Part shown: in pieces, positions 7,970 to 17,936 of the stretch
How the letters are laid out: each line of letters opens with the position of its first letter
How positions within the stretch are numbered: position 1 is the first letter of the stretch
Source: Abyssalbus ytuae
Lineage (GTDB): Bacteria > Bacteroidota > Bacteroidia > Flavobacteriales > Flavobacteriaceae
Direction: 5' to 3'
Assembly: GCF_022807975.1 (NCBI RefSeq)
Contig: NZ_CP094358.1
Location: 2,852,001 to 2,916,000, forward strand
Length of the DNA stretch: 64,000 nt
Made by a program: the position numbers and the translations under genes
The notes under the pieces: generated by a model
Database searches by the model: none
The model's input: only the letters and a program-made list of their open reading frames with translations
What the model was told of the DNA's origin: nothing

Positions 7970-10900
7970 TTTTCTGTTTTTTTAAGGTTAAGTTCGGCTT
8001 TCCAACTGTATAGAACCGGTACTACAAACAATGTAATTAAAGCTATAAGCATACCTCCAAAGCCCGGAATTGCCATGGGAATCATAATATCACTGCCGCG
8101 TCCGGTAGAAGTTAATACCGGCAAAAGGGCCAGAAGGGTAGTAGCGGTGGTCATCAAACAGGGCCTGATCCTTTTTTCCCCTGCTTCAACAACCGAGTTT
8201 CTTATGGTTTCTTTATCCATAGGCCGGTTTTTGGTAAAAGTTTGGGTAAGATAAGTAGCCATTACCACTCCGTCATCCGTAGCAATTCCGAAGAGTGCTA
8301 TAAAACCAACCCATACAGCCACACTTAAGTTGATGGGATGCATTTGGAACAGATTGCGAAGGTTTTCTCCAAGGAAATTAAAATTTAAAAACCACTCCTG
8401 CCCGTAAAGCCAGATCATAATAAAACCACCGGCAAAAGCCACTGCTATTCCTGTAAAAACCATCAATGAGGTGGAAACCGAACGGAATTGAAAGTAAAGT
8501 ATTAAAAAGATGATAATTAAAGCCAGAGGCACTATAAAAGAGAGGGTTTTCTCAGCCCTGATCTGGTTTTCGTAAGTTCCGGTAAAAGTATAGGTTATAC
8601 CTTCGGGCTTTTTCAACTCTCCGTTTTCAATTTTATCTTTAATTAATTGTTGGGCATTTTCTATTACATTTACCTCAGCATATCCGTCTGATTTATCAAA
8701 AAGGACATATCCTACCAGAAAAGTATCTTCACTTTTTATAACCTGTGGCCCTTGTTGGTAACGAATGTCTGCCAGTTCACTTAAAGGAACCGTCTGACCA
8801 TTGTGTACAGGCACATAGATATTTGCCAAATCATGTGGGTTTTCTCTTAGCTCCCTGGGATATCTTACCCGAACGCCGTATCGCTCTCTTCCTTCTACAG
8901 TCTGAGTCAGGGACATACCGCCTATGGCAGTTTTTATCACATTTTGAACCTCCTCAACAGATACTCCATACCTGGCGGTCCTGTTCCTGTCAATATCAAT
9001 AAGCAAGTAGGGTTTTCCTACTATTCTATCGGCAAAAACCGCTTCTTTTTTTACTCCTTCCGCTTGTTTTAAAATTTCTTCCAGTTTAATTCCAAAAGAT
9101 TCAATTTGTTGTAGATTTTTTCCTTTAACTTTTATTCCCATGGGTGCCCGCATCCCTGTTTGTAACATTACCAGGCGTGTTTCGATAGGCTGCAGTTTGG
9201 GAGCAGAAGTAACCCCCGGTAATTTGGTAGCTTTTACAATTTCGATCCAAATATCGTCGGGTGATTTAATCTCCGGCCGCCAGTTCCGGTAAAACTCACC
9301 ATTACTATCAGGAATAAGTTGTTCTTTTGCATTTAAAGATTGCCACGCTTCACGTTGTTCTGCTCGCAATGACATTCCGTTTTTCAATATGTATTCACCA
9401 TCATCATTTACTTTATAACGTTGACGTTTCCCTTTTTCATTCAACATATATTCCGGTTTGTACAAAATAATATTTTCGTACATTGAGAGTGGTGCAGGAT
9501 CTAAGGCAGACTCTGTTCTCCCTGCTTTTCCAACCACTGTTTTGATTTCAGGAATGTTGGCAACTGCCATATCCAGTTGTTGTAATACACGTTTGTTTTC
9601 TTCTACACCAGAATGTGGCATTGAGGTTGGCATTAACAGGAAGGAACCTTCGTTTAAAGATGGCATAAACTCTTTACCTGTGTTTTTCATAATGAAAAAC
9701 CCTGCTATTACAATTGCTGTTGGAACAGACAGAAATAACAGTTTATTATCTAAACACCACTTTAAAATATGTGTGTAGTATTTAATGAACAATGAGAAAA
9801 CACCTAATAAACCAAAACAAATTATACCAACAAAAATGAGGTTTAAAAAGATACTTTTGTTTACCCCTAATGGTCTCCAATATTCTGCCAACAAGAACAC
9901 AATAGCTGAAACTGATATAATAATGTTTACCAGTTTTGCTTTTTTATTTGTAATCTTATTTTGAAGATTTAAAATTGCCGTAAAAACAAATGCTATCAGT
10001 ATTATCCCTAACCAGTACCCATAAATTATTGCAATAATGCCCAATATAATTAAAACACCATTTAAAATGTATTTAAGATTTTTTCGGATGCTTTTTTTTC
10101 TGAATAAAAAGGCAGCAAACGGTGGAATTAAAAATAGTGCCACAATAATGGAAGCTGTTAATGCAAAGGTTTTTGTGAAGGCTAAAGGGCGGAATAGTTT
10201 ACCTTCGGCACCTATCATTGTAAATACAGGAATGAAACTGATAATGGTTGTCATTACTGCTGTTACAATTGCACCTGATACTTCTGCTGTGGCATTGTAA
10301 ACCACTGTATTTATGGATAGTTTTTCTTTATTTTCATCGAGATGTCTAATGATATTTTCTGAGAGTATCACACCCACATCTACCATCGTGCCAATAGCAA
10401 TTGCAATACCTGACAGAGCGACAATATTTGCATCGACACCAAAGAGCTTCATTGCTATAAATACCATTAATACGGCAACCGGCAATAAACCTGAAATTAA
10501 AACAGAAGCACGTAAATTGAACACCATAACTATAATTACCAGGATGGTTATAAGTATTTCAAGTGAAAGAGCTTCGTTTAGTGTCTGTAAGGTTTCCTGT
10601 ATGAGTTCAGTCCTGTCATAAAAAGGGACAATGGTTAATTGTGATGTTCTTCCATCATCTAAAGTTTTACGGGGTAAACCTTTCCCGATTTCGCTTATTT
10701 TTTTCTTTACGTTATTAATGACTTCCAATGGATTTGCCCCATATCTTGCCACAACAACACCTCCCACAACTTCGGCCCCTTCTTTATCCAGAATTCCTCT
10801 CCTGGTAGCAGGGCCTAAGGTAACTTTGGCCAGATCTTTAACTTTTACAGGAGTAAAGTTTTCCGAAGCCACAACCGTGTTTTCAATATCATTTACAGAT

Positions 10901-11667
10901 TTGATATAGCCTAAACCTCTCACAAGGTATTCAGCTTTATTAATTTCAATGGTCTGGGCGCCTACATCACGGTTACTTTCTTTTATAGCTTTTATGATAT
11001 TATTTAACCCGATATTGTATTGCCTCATTATTTCAGGATTTACATCAATCTGGTATTCCTGTACATACCCTCCGATAGAAGCAACTTCCGCTACACCACT
11101 GGCTGAAGACAAAGCATATTTTACATAATAATCCTGCACAGACCTTAATTCATGCAGATCCCACCCTCCGGTTACATTACCGTTATTATCTCTTCCTTCC
11201 AGGGTGTACCAGAAAATTTGTCCTAAGGCTGTAGCATCAGGCCCTAATGCAGGAGTCACACCTTCGGGGAGAAGACCGTTGGGCAATGAATTAAGTTTTT
11301 CTAAAATACGGCTCCTGCTCCAGTAAAATTCAACTTTTTCTTCAAAAATTATATAAATGCTGGAAAACCCGAACATAGAAGAGCTACGTATGGTTTTTAC
11401 TCCCGGAATGCCGAGTAAAGACGTTGTGAGCGGATAGGTAATCTGATCTTCAATATCCTGGGGTGAACGACCTTCCCATTTGGTAAATACAATTTGTTGG
11501 TTTTCACCTATATCCGGAATAGCGTCTACTGCTACCGGGTTGTCAGGCAAAAACCCTTTCTCCCAATTAAAAGGAGCATTTATTATTCCCCATCCAACCA
11601 AAATGATGAGTAATAATATAGCTACAAGTTTATTTTCTATTAGAAATTTTATGCTTCTATTTAGCAT
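7966..11667 (-). CDS. cusA: CusA-type heavy-metal RND efflux pump
   Basis: This 1233-residue inner-membrane proton-driven exporter belongs to the heavy-metal RND class (copper/silver). Recognisable marks are the N-terminal helix, the motif WEGRSPQDIEDQITYPLTT, GIAIAIGTMVDVGVILSEN in TM4, and FIALFGIATDDGVVMATYL near the C-terminus. Methionines in the porter domain (SALDPAPLSMYEN, LVMLQTGMRAPMG) fit a Met relay for Cu(I)/Ag(I). It is longer than the about 1050 residues of E. coli CusA because of an insertion with several hydrophobic segments between the two membrane halves (around residues 525-660) and a charged insertion near 745-810. It is the second gene of the operon, about 100 nt after the HYC-type gene. 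Confidence 0.92.
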   Translation of the reverse strand: MLNRSIKFLIENKLVAILLLIILVGWGIINAPFNWEKGFLPDNPVAVDAIPDIGENQQIVFTKWEGRSPQDIEDQITYPLTTSLLGIPGVKTIRSSSMFGFSSIYIIFEEKVEFYWSRSRILEKLNSLPNGLLPEGVTPALGPDATALGQIFWYTLEGRDNNGNVTGGWDLHELRSVQDYYVKYALSSASGVAEVASIGGYVQEYQIDVNPEIMRQYNIGLNNIIKAIKESNRDVGAQTIEINKAEYLVRGLGYIKSVNDIENTVVASENFTPVKVKDLAKVTLGPATRRGILDKEGAEVVGGVVVARYGANPLEVINNVKKKISEIGKGLPRKTLDDGRTSQLTIVPFYDRTELIQETLQTLNEALSLEILITILVIIVMVFNLRASVLISGLLPVAVLMVFIAMKLFGVDANIVALSGIAIAIGTMVDVGVILSENIIRHLDENKEKLSINTVVYNATAEVSGAIVTAVMTTIISFIPVFTMIGAEGKLFRPLAFTKTFALTASIIVALFLIPPFAAFLFRKKSIRKNLKYILNGVLIILGIIAIIYGYWLGIILIAFVFTAILNLQNKITNKKAKLVNIIISVSAIVFLLAEYWRPLGVNKSIFLNLIFVGIICFGLLGVFSLFIKYYTHILKWCLDNKLLFLSVPTAIVIAGFFIMKNTGKEFMPSLNEGSFLLMPTSMPHSGVEENKRVLQQLDMAVANIPEIKTVVGKAGRTESALDPAPLSMYENIILYKPEYMLNEKGKRQRYKVNDDGEYILKNGMSLRAEQREAWQSLNAKEQLIPDSNGEFYRNWRPEIKSPDDIWIEIVKATKLPGVTSAPKLQPIETRLVMLQTGMRAPMGIKVKGKNLQQIESFGIKLEEILKQAEGVKKEAVFADRIVGKPYLLIDIDRNRTARYGVSVEEVQNVIKTAIGGMSLTQTVEGRERYGVRVRYPRELRENPHDLANIYVPVHNGQTVPLSELADIRYQQGPQVIKSEDTFLVGYVLFDKSDGYAEVNVIENAQQLIKDKIENGELKKPEGITYTFTGTYENQIRAEKTLSFIVPLALIIIFLILYFQFRSVSTSLMVFTGIAVAFAGGFIMIWLYGQEWFLNFNFLGENLRNLFQMHPINLSVAVWVGFIALFGIATDDGVVMATYLTQTFTKNRPMDKETIRNSVVEAGEKRIRPCLMTTATTLLALLPVLTSTGRGSDIMIPMAIPGFGGMLIALITLFVVPVLYSWKAELNLKKTEK

Positions 11668-11769
11668 TGAATTTGATTATTAAACAGTTAGACGTTTGTA
11701 TGAAAAATTAAATACAAGAAATTACCTGAGGAAGATATCCACAGGAGAAAAGTCTAATGTTTATAAAAA

Positions 11770-12189
11770 TCAAATTAAATAAGTTTCGTCAAGCTTGTAT
11801 ATACTCCTGACGACCAAAGGAGGAGTGTAATCATTATAAGAAGTAGTACTTTCTTTTGATTCTTCAAAAAGACTTGTGTAAGAATATACAAATGAAGCAA
11901 GAAAAAGCTGATTGCTGACAGAGAAAGACTCTACCGAAGTTTTTAATTCGTCCTGCCCTTGTATAACGAGTTGTTCATCACTGCAACAACTTTTTTTGGT
12001 AACAGAGCATTCCTTTGAAGCATTCATGGAAGTTTTCATTTCCATTCCGCAGGATTTGGCTTCTTTGAAAATGGCAGTATCCACTAAAATATCTCCGCAA
12101 TAATGCCGGTTGATAGTAAATGACATTGTGGATGATAAAATCACAAGTGTCATTAAAACAGCTGATATTTTAAGTAGTAACTTCTTCAT
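11770..12189 (-). CDS. HYC_CC_PP-type small secreted protein
   Basis: This 139-residue protein has a signal peptide (ISAVLMTLVILSSTMSF). It shows the three signatures that name this Bacteroidota family: NRHYCGD just after the signal, a CC pair in KKSCCSDEQ, and a PP near the C-terminus (DYTPPLVVRSIY). A third Cys lies in AKSCGMEM. The family is regularly found at the head of cus-type operons, as here, about 100 nt before cusA. The cysteines suggest metal or disulfide chemistry in the envelope, but no biochemical role is established that I know of. Confidence 0.75.
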   Translation of the reverse strand: MKKLLLKISAVLMTLVILSSTMSFTINRHYCGDILVDTAIFKEAKSCGMEMKTSMNASKECSVTKKSCCSDEQLVIQGQDELKTSVESFSVSNQLFLASFVYSYTSLFEESKESTTSYNDYTPPLVVRSIYKLDETYLI

Positions 12190-12276
12190 TTACCTGTCAA
12201 AAGTACAATAATTAAAAAAATAATAAAAAAATTAATAAAAGTTTGATAAAATAGTCAGATTAATTATGAGGATTCA

Positions 12277-12966
12277 TTAAACCTTAAAATTAAAACCTTC
12301 TGAAACTTTTTCTTCATATTTTTCCTGATCGAATTTGTAAAGAAAAGACCCCTTTCTTGAAGACTTCATATCTTTTTCGTCCAGTTTGATAAGGATGTCA
12401 AAAGAGTTAATCTTGTTGATAAAATTTCTTTTGTCCAGTTTTTCCGCCAGGATGGCTTCATATAGTTTTTGCAGCTGCCGCATGGTAAATTTTTGAGGTA
12501 AAAGTTCAAACCCAATGGGTTTTGTAGATGCGCGGTACCGGAGTCTTTTTGTGGCTTTATCGAGCATTTCATCATGGTCGAAGATCAGTTTCGGAGCCTC
12601 TGCAATATCAAACCATTTGGCCGAATATTTTTGAATTAATTCTTTATCATGTTCTGCAATATTGATCAGGGCATAATAAGCAGTTGAAATAGTTCTTTCC
12701 ACCGGGTCCCTGTCTACTTTACTAAAGGTGTATAACTGCTCCATATAAATATCCTGAAAGCCTGTTAAATGATTAAGGATCCTGATGGCAGCAATATCCA
12801 AGGTTTCTTCCTTTTTCAAAAAACCACCTATTAGTGACCATTTCCCTTTTTCGGGTTCGAAGTCCCTTTTAATAAGCAAAATTTTTAAGCTTTCTTCGTC
12901 AAAACCAAAAATAATACAATCGACTGCCAGTAAAACTTTGTCTTCAGTGCTATAGTTGTTTAACAT
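12277..12966 (-). CDS. araR: AraR, Nudix-derived (NrtR family) regulator of L-arabinose use
   Basis: This 229-residue protein has an N-terminal Nudix fold (about 1-145) and a C-terminal winged helix (about 150-229, MRQLQKLYEAILAEKLDKRN). Its Nudix box begins GGFLKKEE at residue 47, but the catalytic REUxEExG core reads RILNHLTG: both Glu positions of EE are lost, so hydrolase activity is not expected. This matches the known Bacteroides AraR, an NrtR-family repressor that senses L-arabinose through a non-catalytic Nudix domain. The gene is divergent from susC with the 233-bp shared upstream region. Proposed operators are at 13153-13171 and 28028-28046. Its assignment as regulator of this locus is strong inference. 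Confidence 0.88.
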   Translation of the reverse strand: MLNNYSTEDKVLLAVDCIIFGFDEESLKILLIKRDFEPEKGKWSLIGGFLKKEETLDIAAIRILNHLTGFQDIYMEQLYTFSKVDRDPVERTISTAYYALINIAEHDKELIQKYSAKWFDIAEAPKLIFDHDEMLDKATKRLRYRASTKPIGFELLPQKFTMRQLQKLYEAILAEKLDKRNFINKINSFDILIKLDEKDMKSSRKGSFLYKFDQEKYEEKVSEGFNFKV

Positions 12967-13120
12967 GTTAGATTAATTGATTTAGCAAGATATGAACTTT
13001 TCTTTGATTTACCCATAAACTAAGGCTTTCCGGCATTTAATTATTATTTAACAAAATTTAGTTGTAATTATCAAATCCACTTAATATTTGACATATAATA
13101 AAAAAAATTTAAAAATTTAT

Positions 13121-13151
13121 TTTGTTTTTTAAAAAATCTTTAATTAATTTG
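13121..13151 (+). promoter_or_regulatory. candidate promoter of the susC operon
   Basis: A TTTG at 13121-13124 and TTAATTTG at 13144-13151 are spaced by 19 bp. This fits the Bacteroidota -33/-7 promoter (TTTG, then TAnnTTTG) with one mismatch in the -7 box. The proposed AraR operator starts 2 bp downstream, where bound repressor would cover the transcription start. Confidence 0.55.
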
Positions 13152-13152
13152 G

Positions 13153-13171
13153 AAATGTAAAAAATACACTT
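13153..13171. promoter_or_regulatory. proposed AraR operator 1 (susC)
   Basis: The site reads AAATGT, seven bases, ACACTT, followed by ATAAAT (13172-13177). The same arrangement with one base changed in the left half (AAGTGT) occurs before araB at 28028-28046, including the trailing ATAAAT. The position just after the -7 box suits repression. Confidence 0.65.
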
Positions 13172-13199
13172 ATAAATAATTAAAAAAGAAATAACCAAC

Positions 13200-16100
13200 A
13201 TGAAGAGAATTAAACAATCTTGTTTTGATTACTATTTTCTAATACCTTTTAAAGGGATAATTAGTGTTGTAATTATTTTGATGTCTACCAGTCTTTTTGC
13301 CCAGGAGGCAAAGATGGTTCAAGGGACAGTTATGTCTGATGATGGAAGTCCGTTGCCAGGTGTAAACATTGTTATTAAAAATTCAAGTATCGGTACTACG
13401 ACCGATTTTGATGGTAATTATTCCATATCCACTTCGCCTGAAGATATATTGGTATTCACCTATATTGGTTTTGAAAGCCAGGAGATAACCGTAGGAAATG
13501 AAAATATAATAAATGTTACTATGAAAGAAGATTTTGCAAATCTTGATGAAGTAGTAGTTATAGGTTATGGAACACAGCGTAAAGCTGATTTAACAGGGGC
13601 AGTTAGTGTTGTAGATGTAGACTATGCAAAAAAAACAATGACTTATGATGTAGCAAAAATGCTTCAAGGTCAAGCACCTGGTGTTACTGTTCAATCTTCC
13701 GGAGAACCCGGAGGGTTTGTTAACATAAAGATTAGAGGTATTACTTCATTCAGAAATAATAACCCGTTATTTGTTGTGGATGGGGTAATTGTTGAAGACC
13801 CATATGACTTTGCTACTGGTGATATTGAATCCATGCAAGTACTAAAAGATGCTTCGTCTGCTGCTATTTATGGTGCTCGTGGTGCCAATGGTGTTGTAAT
13901 TATCACTACAAAAAAAGGTAAAGAGGGCAAATTAAATATTAGTTATAAAACAACAATTGGTTTTCAGAATGTAGCTAAAAACAGATGGTATTCGTTGGCT
14001 AATAGAGAACAATATCAACAATTAGTGAGGGCTGCAGAAACGAATGCTAATGATCAAGGATTAAATGTGCCTATTTCCCCTGGTGTATACCCAGATAATG
14101 AATTATTCATTGATAATATTAATACAGATTGGCAGGATGCTGCTTTTAAGGCAGGAATTATAGAGAATCATAGTATTGGTTTAAACGGTGGGGCTAAGAA
14201 GTTAAGTTATAATGTAAACTTGGATTATTTTAAAAACACGAGTTATATTGAAACACCTCAGGCTTATGAAAGATACTCTGCAAATATTAATCTAAATGGT
14301 GAAAAAGGACGCTTTAAATATGGTGCTAAATTAGCCTATTCATTTTCTGATAAGGAAAATTTCAATGAATATTTAGCAGGTACAAGTTCGATCATCAATC
14401 TACTTCAAGCAATACCTACTATGCCGGTTTACGATCCAACTAGAGATGGAGGTTATGGAGGAACTGATGGTATCGCACAAAGAGCTATTACTTTAAATAT
14501 TATAGGTTATAATAACTTAATAACCAACGAGAATAAGAGAAATAGATTTGTAGGCAATATTTGGGGGGAGTTTGAAATCTTTAAAGGATTGAAATACAAA
14601 CTTAACATTAGTGGGGATCGATTAAATTGGAACACTAGGTATTTTAATCCGCCTAGTGATTTAGGGTGGTATTATGTTACAGGAAATGCTGAGTCTAGAC
14701 TAGAAACAACCAATGGACATATAACCCGTACCATTCTAAACAATTTATTGACGTATGATGTAACACTCGTAGACAAACATGTTTTTAATTTAATGGCAGG
14801 TGTAATCCAAGAGCGTAGCGATAATTATAACTTAACCGCAAGAGGTACTGGTTATGAACCTGGTGAGATTGCTCATTTTGAATATGCTGATGATAGGGAT
14901 GCTTTTGAACGGGAAACTGTTGAAACCTATAAATCTTACATTGGACGACTAAATTATTCATTCGATGATAAATATTTACTGGAAGCAACTTTTAGACAGG
15001 ATAAGTCTTCCAAATTTCAGCCTAAAAACAATACAGGTAATTATTTCTCTGTATCTGGTGCATGGAAAGTCCATAATGAAGATTTTATATCCTTACCAGA
15101 TTGGTTAAATACCTTAAAATTGAGAGCCGGTTATGGACAGTTGGGTAATAATACAATTGGAGTTTATGAATTTGCTTTAAACACTAATTCGTTTGCTAAT
15201 TATTTATTTGGTGATGATTTAGCGCCCGGTACAACTGTAGTAAAAATTGTAGATCCGGATATTAAATGGGAAGATACAGAGACTACTAATGTGGCAGCAG
15301 AATTTGGAATGTTCAATAACAGATTGCAGTTTACAGCAGAATACTTTAAGAAAAAATCTACAGATTTATTAGCAAACGTTCCAATTCCATACTCTTCAGG
15401 TTCATTCCCGATTGAATTAACAACAAATGCAGGAACGGTTCAGAACACAGGTATGGAGTTTACTCTAAGTTTTAGTGATACCGTTAAAGATTTTGGCTAT
15501 AATATTTCAGCTAATTTGGGAACCCTTAAAAATGAAGTACTGAAAATCGGTAACAATAATACACCAATTCAAGATGGTGTTGGTAGAACTGAGGTTGGAA
15601 GATCTGCGGGTGAAATTTATACTTATCAAACAGAGGGAATTTTCCAATCACAAGAAGAAATAGACAATGCTCCTTTTCAAACTGGTAATACACGACCAGG
15701 GGATATTAAATTTAAGGATATAAATGAAGATGGTCAAATTAATGATGAAGACAGGACATTTCAGGGAACTGTAATTCCAAAAATTAATTTTGGCTTAAAT
15801 CTAAGTGCTAATTATAAGAATTTTGATTTCTCTTGTTTCTTCCAGGGAGCAGCAGGACACAAAATTTACAATGCTACATACCAAAACTTAATGTTAGGAG
15901 ATTTGGTAAATAGCCATACAGATATGTTAAATTACTGGAGACCTGATAACACAGATACAAATGTGCCCAGGCCAGTAATTGGAGATCCGAATGGTAACAA
16001 TAGAAATTCTAATAGATTTATTGAAGACGGGGATTATGTTAGATTACAAAACATAGAGATTGGATACAACTTACCCATTGAAACCAAAGTCTTTGAAAAA

Positions 16101-16259
16101 GCAAGAATCTTTGCTTCAGGACAAAATTTGTTTGTCATAACTAAATATAATGGCTTCGATCCGGACTTTTTAAGTAATGGGTTGTTTAATAGAGGAACAG
16201 AATTTGGATCTTTTCCTAATCCAAGAACACTTGCGTTAGGAGTACAAGTAGATTTTTAA
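13200..16259 (+). CDS. SusC/RagA family TonB-dependent arabinan transporter
   Basis: This 1019-residue outer-membrane protein has a signal peptide (IISVVIILMSTSLFAQ), a carboxypeptidase-like regulatory domain at about 38-112 (VQGTVMSDDGSPLPGVNIVI to FTYIGFESQEI), a TonB box region LDEVVVIGYGTQ, a plug domain and a 22-strand barrel ending in LALGVQVDF. It imports oligosaccharides through the outer membrane with SusD as lid, powered by TonB. It is the first gene of the arabinan operon, 26 nt before susD. The substrate, arabino-oligosaccharides, is inferred from the downstream GH51/GH43/GH127 genes and the araBDA cluster. Confidence 0.95.
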   Translation: MKRIKQSCFDYYFLIPFKGIISVVIILMSTSLFAQEAKMVQGTVMSDDGSPLPGVNIVIKNSSIGTTTDFDGNYSISTSPEDILVFTYIGFESQEITVGNENIINVTMKEDFANLDEVVVIGYGTQRKADLTGAVSVVDVDYAKKTMTYDVAKMLQGQAPGVTVQSSGEPGGFVNIKIRGITSFRNNNPLFVVDGVIVEDPYDFATGDIESMQVLKDASSAAIYGARGANGVVIITTKKGKEGKLNISYKTTIGFQNVAKNRWYSLANREQYQQLVRAAETNANDQGLNVPISPGVYPDNELFIDNINTDWQDAAFKAGIIENHSIGLNGGAKKLSYNVNLDYFKNTSYIETPQAYERYSANINLNGEKGRFKYGAKLAYSFSDKENFNEYLAGTSSIINLLQAIPTMPVYDPTRDGGYGGTDGIAQRAITLNIIGYNNLITNENKRNRFVGNIWGEFEIFKGLKYKLNISGDRLNWNTRYFNPPSDLGWYYVTGNAESRLETTNGHITRTILNNLLTYDVTLVDKHVFNLMAGVIQERSDNYNLTARGTGYEPGEIAHFEYADDRDAFERETVETYKSYIGRLNYSFDDKYLLEATFRQDKSSKFQPKNNTGNYFSVSGAWKVHNEDFISLPDWLNTLKLRAGYGQLGNNTIGVYEFALNTNSFANYLFGDDLAPGTTVVKIVDPDIKWEDTETTNVAAEFGMFNNRLQFTAEYFKKKSTDLLANVPIPYSSGSFPIELTTNAGTVQNTGMEFTLSFSDTVKDFGYNISANLGTLKNEVLKIGNNNTPIQDGVGRTEVGRSAGEIYTYQTEGIFQSQEEIDNAPFQTGNTRPGDIKFKDINEDGQINDEDRTFQGTVIPKINFGLNLSANYKNFDFSCFFQGAAGHKIYNATYQNLMLGDLVNSHTDMLNYWRPDNTDTNVPRPVIGDPNGNNRNSNRFIEDGDYVRLQNIEIGYNLPIETKVFEKARIFASGQNLFVITKYNGFDPDFLSNGLFNRGTEFGSFPNPRTLALGVQVDF

Positions 16260-16285
16260 AATTAAATTAAAATTTAAAAAACATT

Positions 16286-17851
16286 ATGAAAACCAAAAAT
16301 ATATTATACAACTTAGTAGGAGTCATAATACTACTTGCTACGGGATGTGTTAGCGATGAGGATCTAAACCAGGTATCCCCTAATTTTGACACAGCTGCAT
16401 CTTTTTGGCAAAATGATACTGATGCTTTAAAAGGAGTAAATGCAGTATATGGAAGTTTATTAACGGATGGAACATACATGAGAAGTACCCCTTTATTGTT
16501 GGATTTAAAAGGAGACGGAACAAGGAGTAATAGCCCTTGGTCGGCCATGGCAAATGTCGGAAGGTTTAATACCAGTATTTCTGACGCAGCTATCTACGGA
16601 TGGGCATTCGAAACCTATTACCAGGGAATTTATCGGGCTAATCAAGTATTGGACAATGTTCCTGGAATAGAGATGGAAGATTCAGCTTTAAAAAATAGAA
16701 TTTTAGGTCAAGCTTATTTTTTACGAGGGTTATATTTTTTTCATGCAGTAAATATGTTTAAAAATGTTCCTTTACCACTGGTTAGTACTGAAATTTACCA
16801 TGAGCAAAAATCTCAGGAAGAAGGTTGGGAACAGGTGATTTTTGATTTACAAATGGCAGCAGATTTATTACCTGTATCCTATAATGATGTTAGTGGGTTA
16901 GATGCCGGACAAGTTGGAAGAGCAACCAGGGGAGCTGCGTTAGCTTATCTGGGAAAAGCATATTTATTTACTTACGATTACCAAAATGCTCACGATGCAT
17001 TCCAGGATGTCATCGATTTGGGAATTTATTCTTTAGTGTCAAATTTTAGGGATAATTTCACTGAAAATAATGAAAATAATTCTGAATCTGTTTTTGAAGT
17101 ACAGTTTAGCAGAGAGGCCGGTGGTGTGGATTTAGGATGGGGAGGAGCACCGGTATCCGGCTGGGGGAAAACTTCAGCCAGGGCTATTACTTATGGACCA
17201 CCTACATTTGGTTTTACAGATGTTCAACCCACCTGGACACTTTTCAATGAATATCAGGATGAATTGACTATAGATGGTGAAGTAGATCCAAGGCTTGATG
17301 TGACAATGTTTTACAACAAGCCTGGAGGAATGATGTTGTATGGTGTAGATTTTGCAAGTCACTATGGTGGTAATGATACATATCTTAATGAAATTTTTTG
17401 TGCTAAATATCAAAATTCAGATGGAGATAGAGAAAACGAATATGATTGGAGATCTGGAATTAATGAAAGAATAATGAGATATGCCGATGTTCTTCTAATG
17501 TATGCGGAATGTTTAAATGAATTAGGACAAACAGCACAATCTTACCAATATATTCAAATGGTGAGGGACAGGGTTAACTTACCGGATCTGGCAACTACAA
17601 AACCAAATATGACCCAGCAGCAAATGCGTGACCAGATAGCACATGAAAGATTTTTGGAGTTTGCATTAGAAGGTCACCGTTTTGATGACATTCGTCGTTG
17701 GGGATGGTTGGAAGATTCTGCAAAATTAGATTGGCTAAAAGCCAGGGATTCTGAGTTTAACAGCTATGTGCCGGGAAGAGAATATTTTCCAATTCCCCAG
17801 GCAGAAATGGATAATAATCCTTTATTAACCGAACAAAATGACGGATATTAA
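16286..17851 (+). CDS. SusD/RagB family glycan-binding lipoprotein
   Basis: This 521-residue protein has a lipobox ATGC (Cys21) followed by VSDEDLN, an acidic surface-export type sequence. SusD features are visible: an N-terminal helix region with SFWQNDTDALKGVNAVYG, tetratricopeptide-like helices (LGQAYFLRGLYFFHAV) and the C-terminal signature MRYADVLLMYAECLNELG, then ERFLEFALEGHRFDDIRRWG. It forms the lid of the SusC pore and captures oligosaccharides at the cell surface. It directly follows susC. Confidence 0.95.
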   Translation: MKTKNILYNLVGVIILLATGCVSDEDLNQVSPNFDTAASFWQNDTDALKGVNAVYGSLLTDGTYMRSTPLLLDLKGDGTRSNSPWSAMANVGRFNTSISDAAIYGWAFETYYQGIYRANQVLDNVPGIEMEDSALKNRILGQAYFLRGLYFFHAVNMFKNVPLPLVSTEIYHEQKSQEEGWEQVIFDLQMAADLLPVSYNDVSGLDAGQVGRATRGAALAYLGKAYLFTYDYQNAHDAFQDVIDLGIYSLVSNFRDNFTENNENNSESVFEVQFSREAGGVDLGWGGAPVSGWGKTSARAITYGPPTFGFTDVQPTWTLFNEYQDELTIDGEVDPRLDVTMFYNKPGGMMLYGVDFASHYGGNDTYLNEIFCAKYQNSDGDRENEYDWRSGINERIMRYADVLLMYAECLNELGQTAQSYQYIQMVRDRVNLPDLATTKPNMTQQQMRDQIAHERFLEFALEGHRFDDIRRWGWLEDSAKLDWLKARDSEFNSYVPGREYFPIPQAEMDNNPLLTEQNDGY

Positions 17852-17885
17852 AATGTTAATATTTATTGGTTAGTTTAAACAGTTT

Positions 17886-17917
17886 CATGTGGCAAGCTTT
17901 AATAAGCTTGCCATGTG
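17886..17917 (+). promoter_or_regulatory. intercistronic hairpin after susD
   Basis: A 10-bp perfect stem (TGGCAAGCTT, loop TAAT, AAGCTTGCCA) is extended to 14 pairs by A-U, C-G and two G-U pairs. No U-run follows, so it is not a classic terminator. Its place between susD and the enzyme genes suggests partial attenuation or 3'-end protection that keeps SusCD transcripts more abundant than enzyme transcripts. That role is inferred. Confidence 0.6.
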
Positions 17918-17936
17918 ATATTAAAAACACAAAAAG

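Noticed and set aside
8745-10909. Several plus-strand frames opposite cusA
   Set aside because: cusA is intact across the full length; the plus frames are its shadows.
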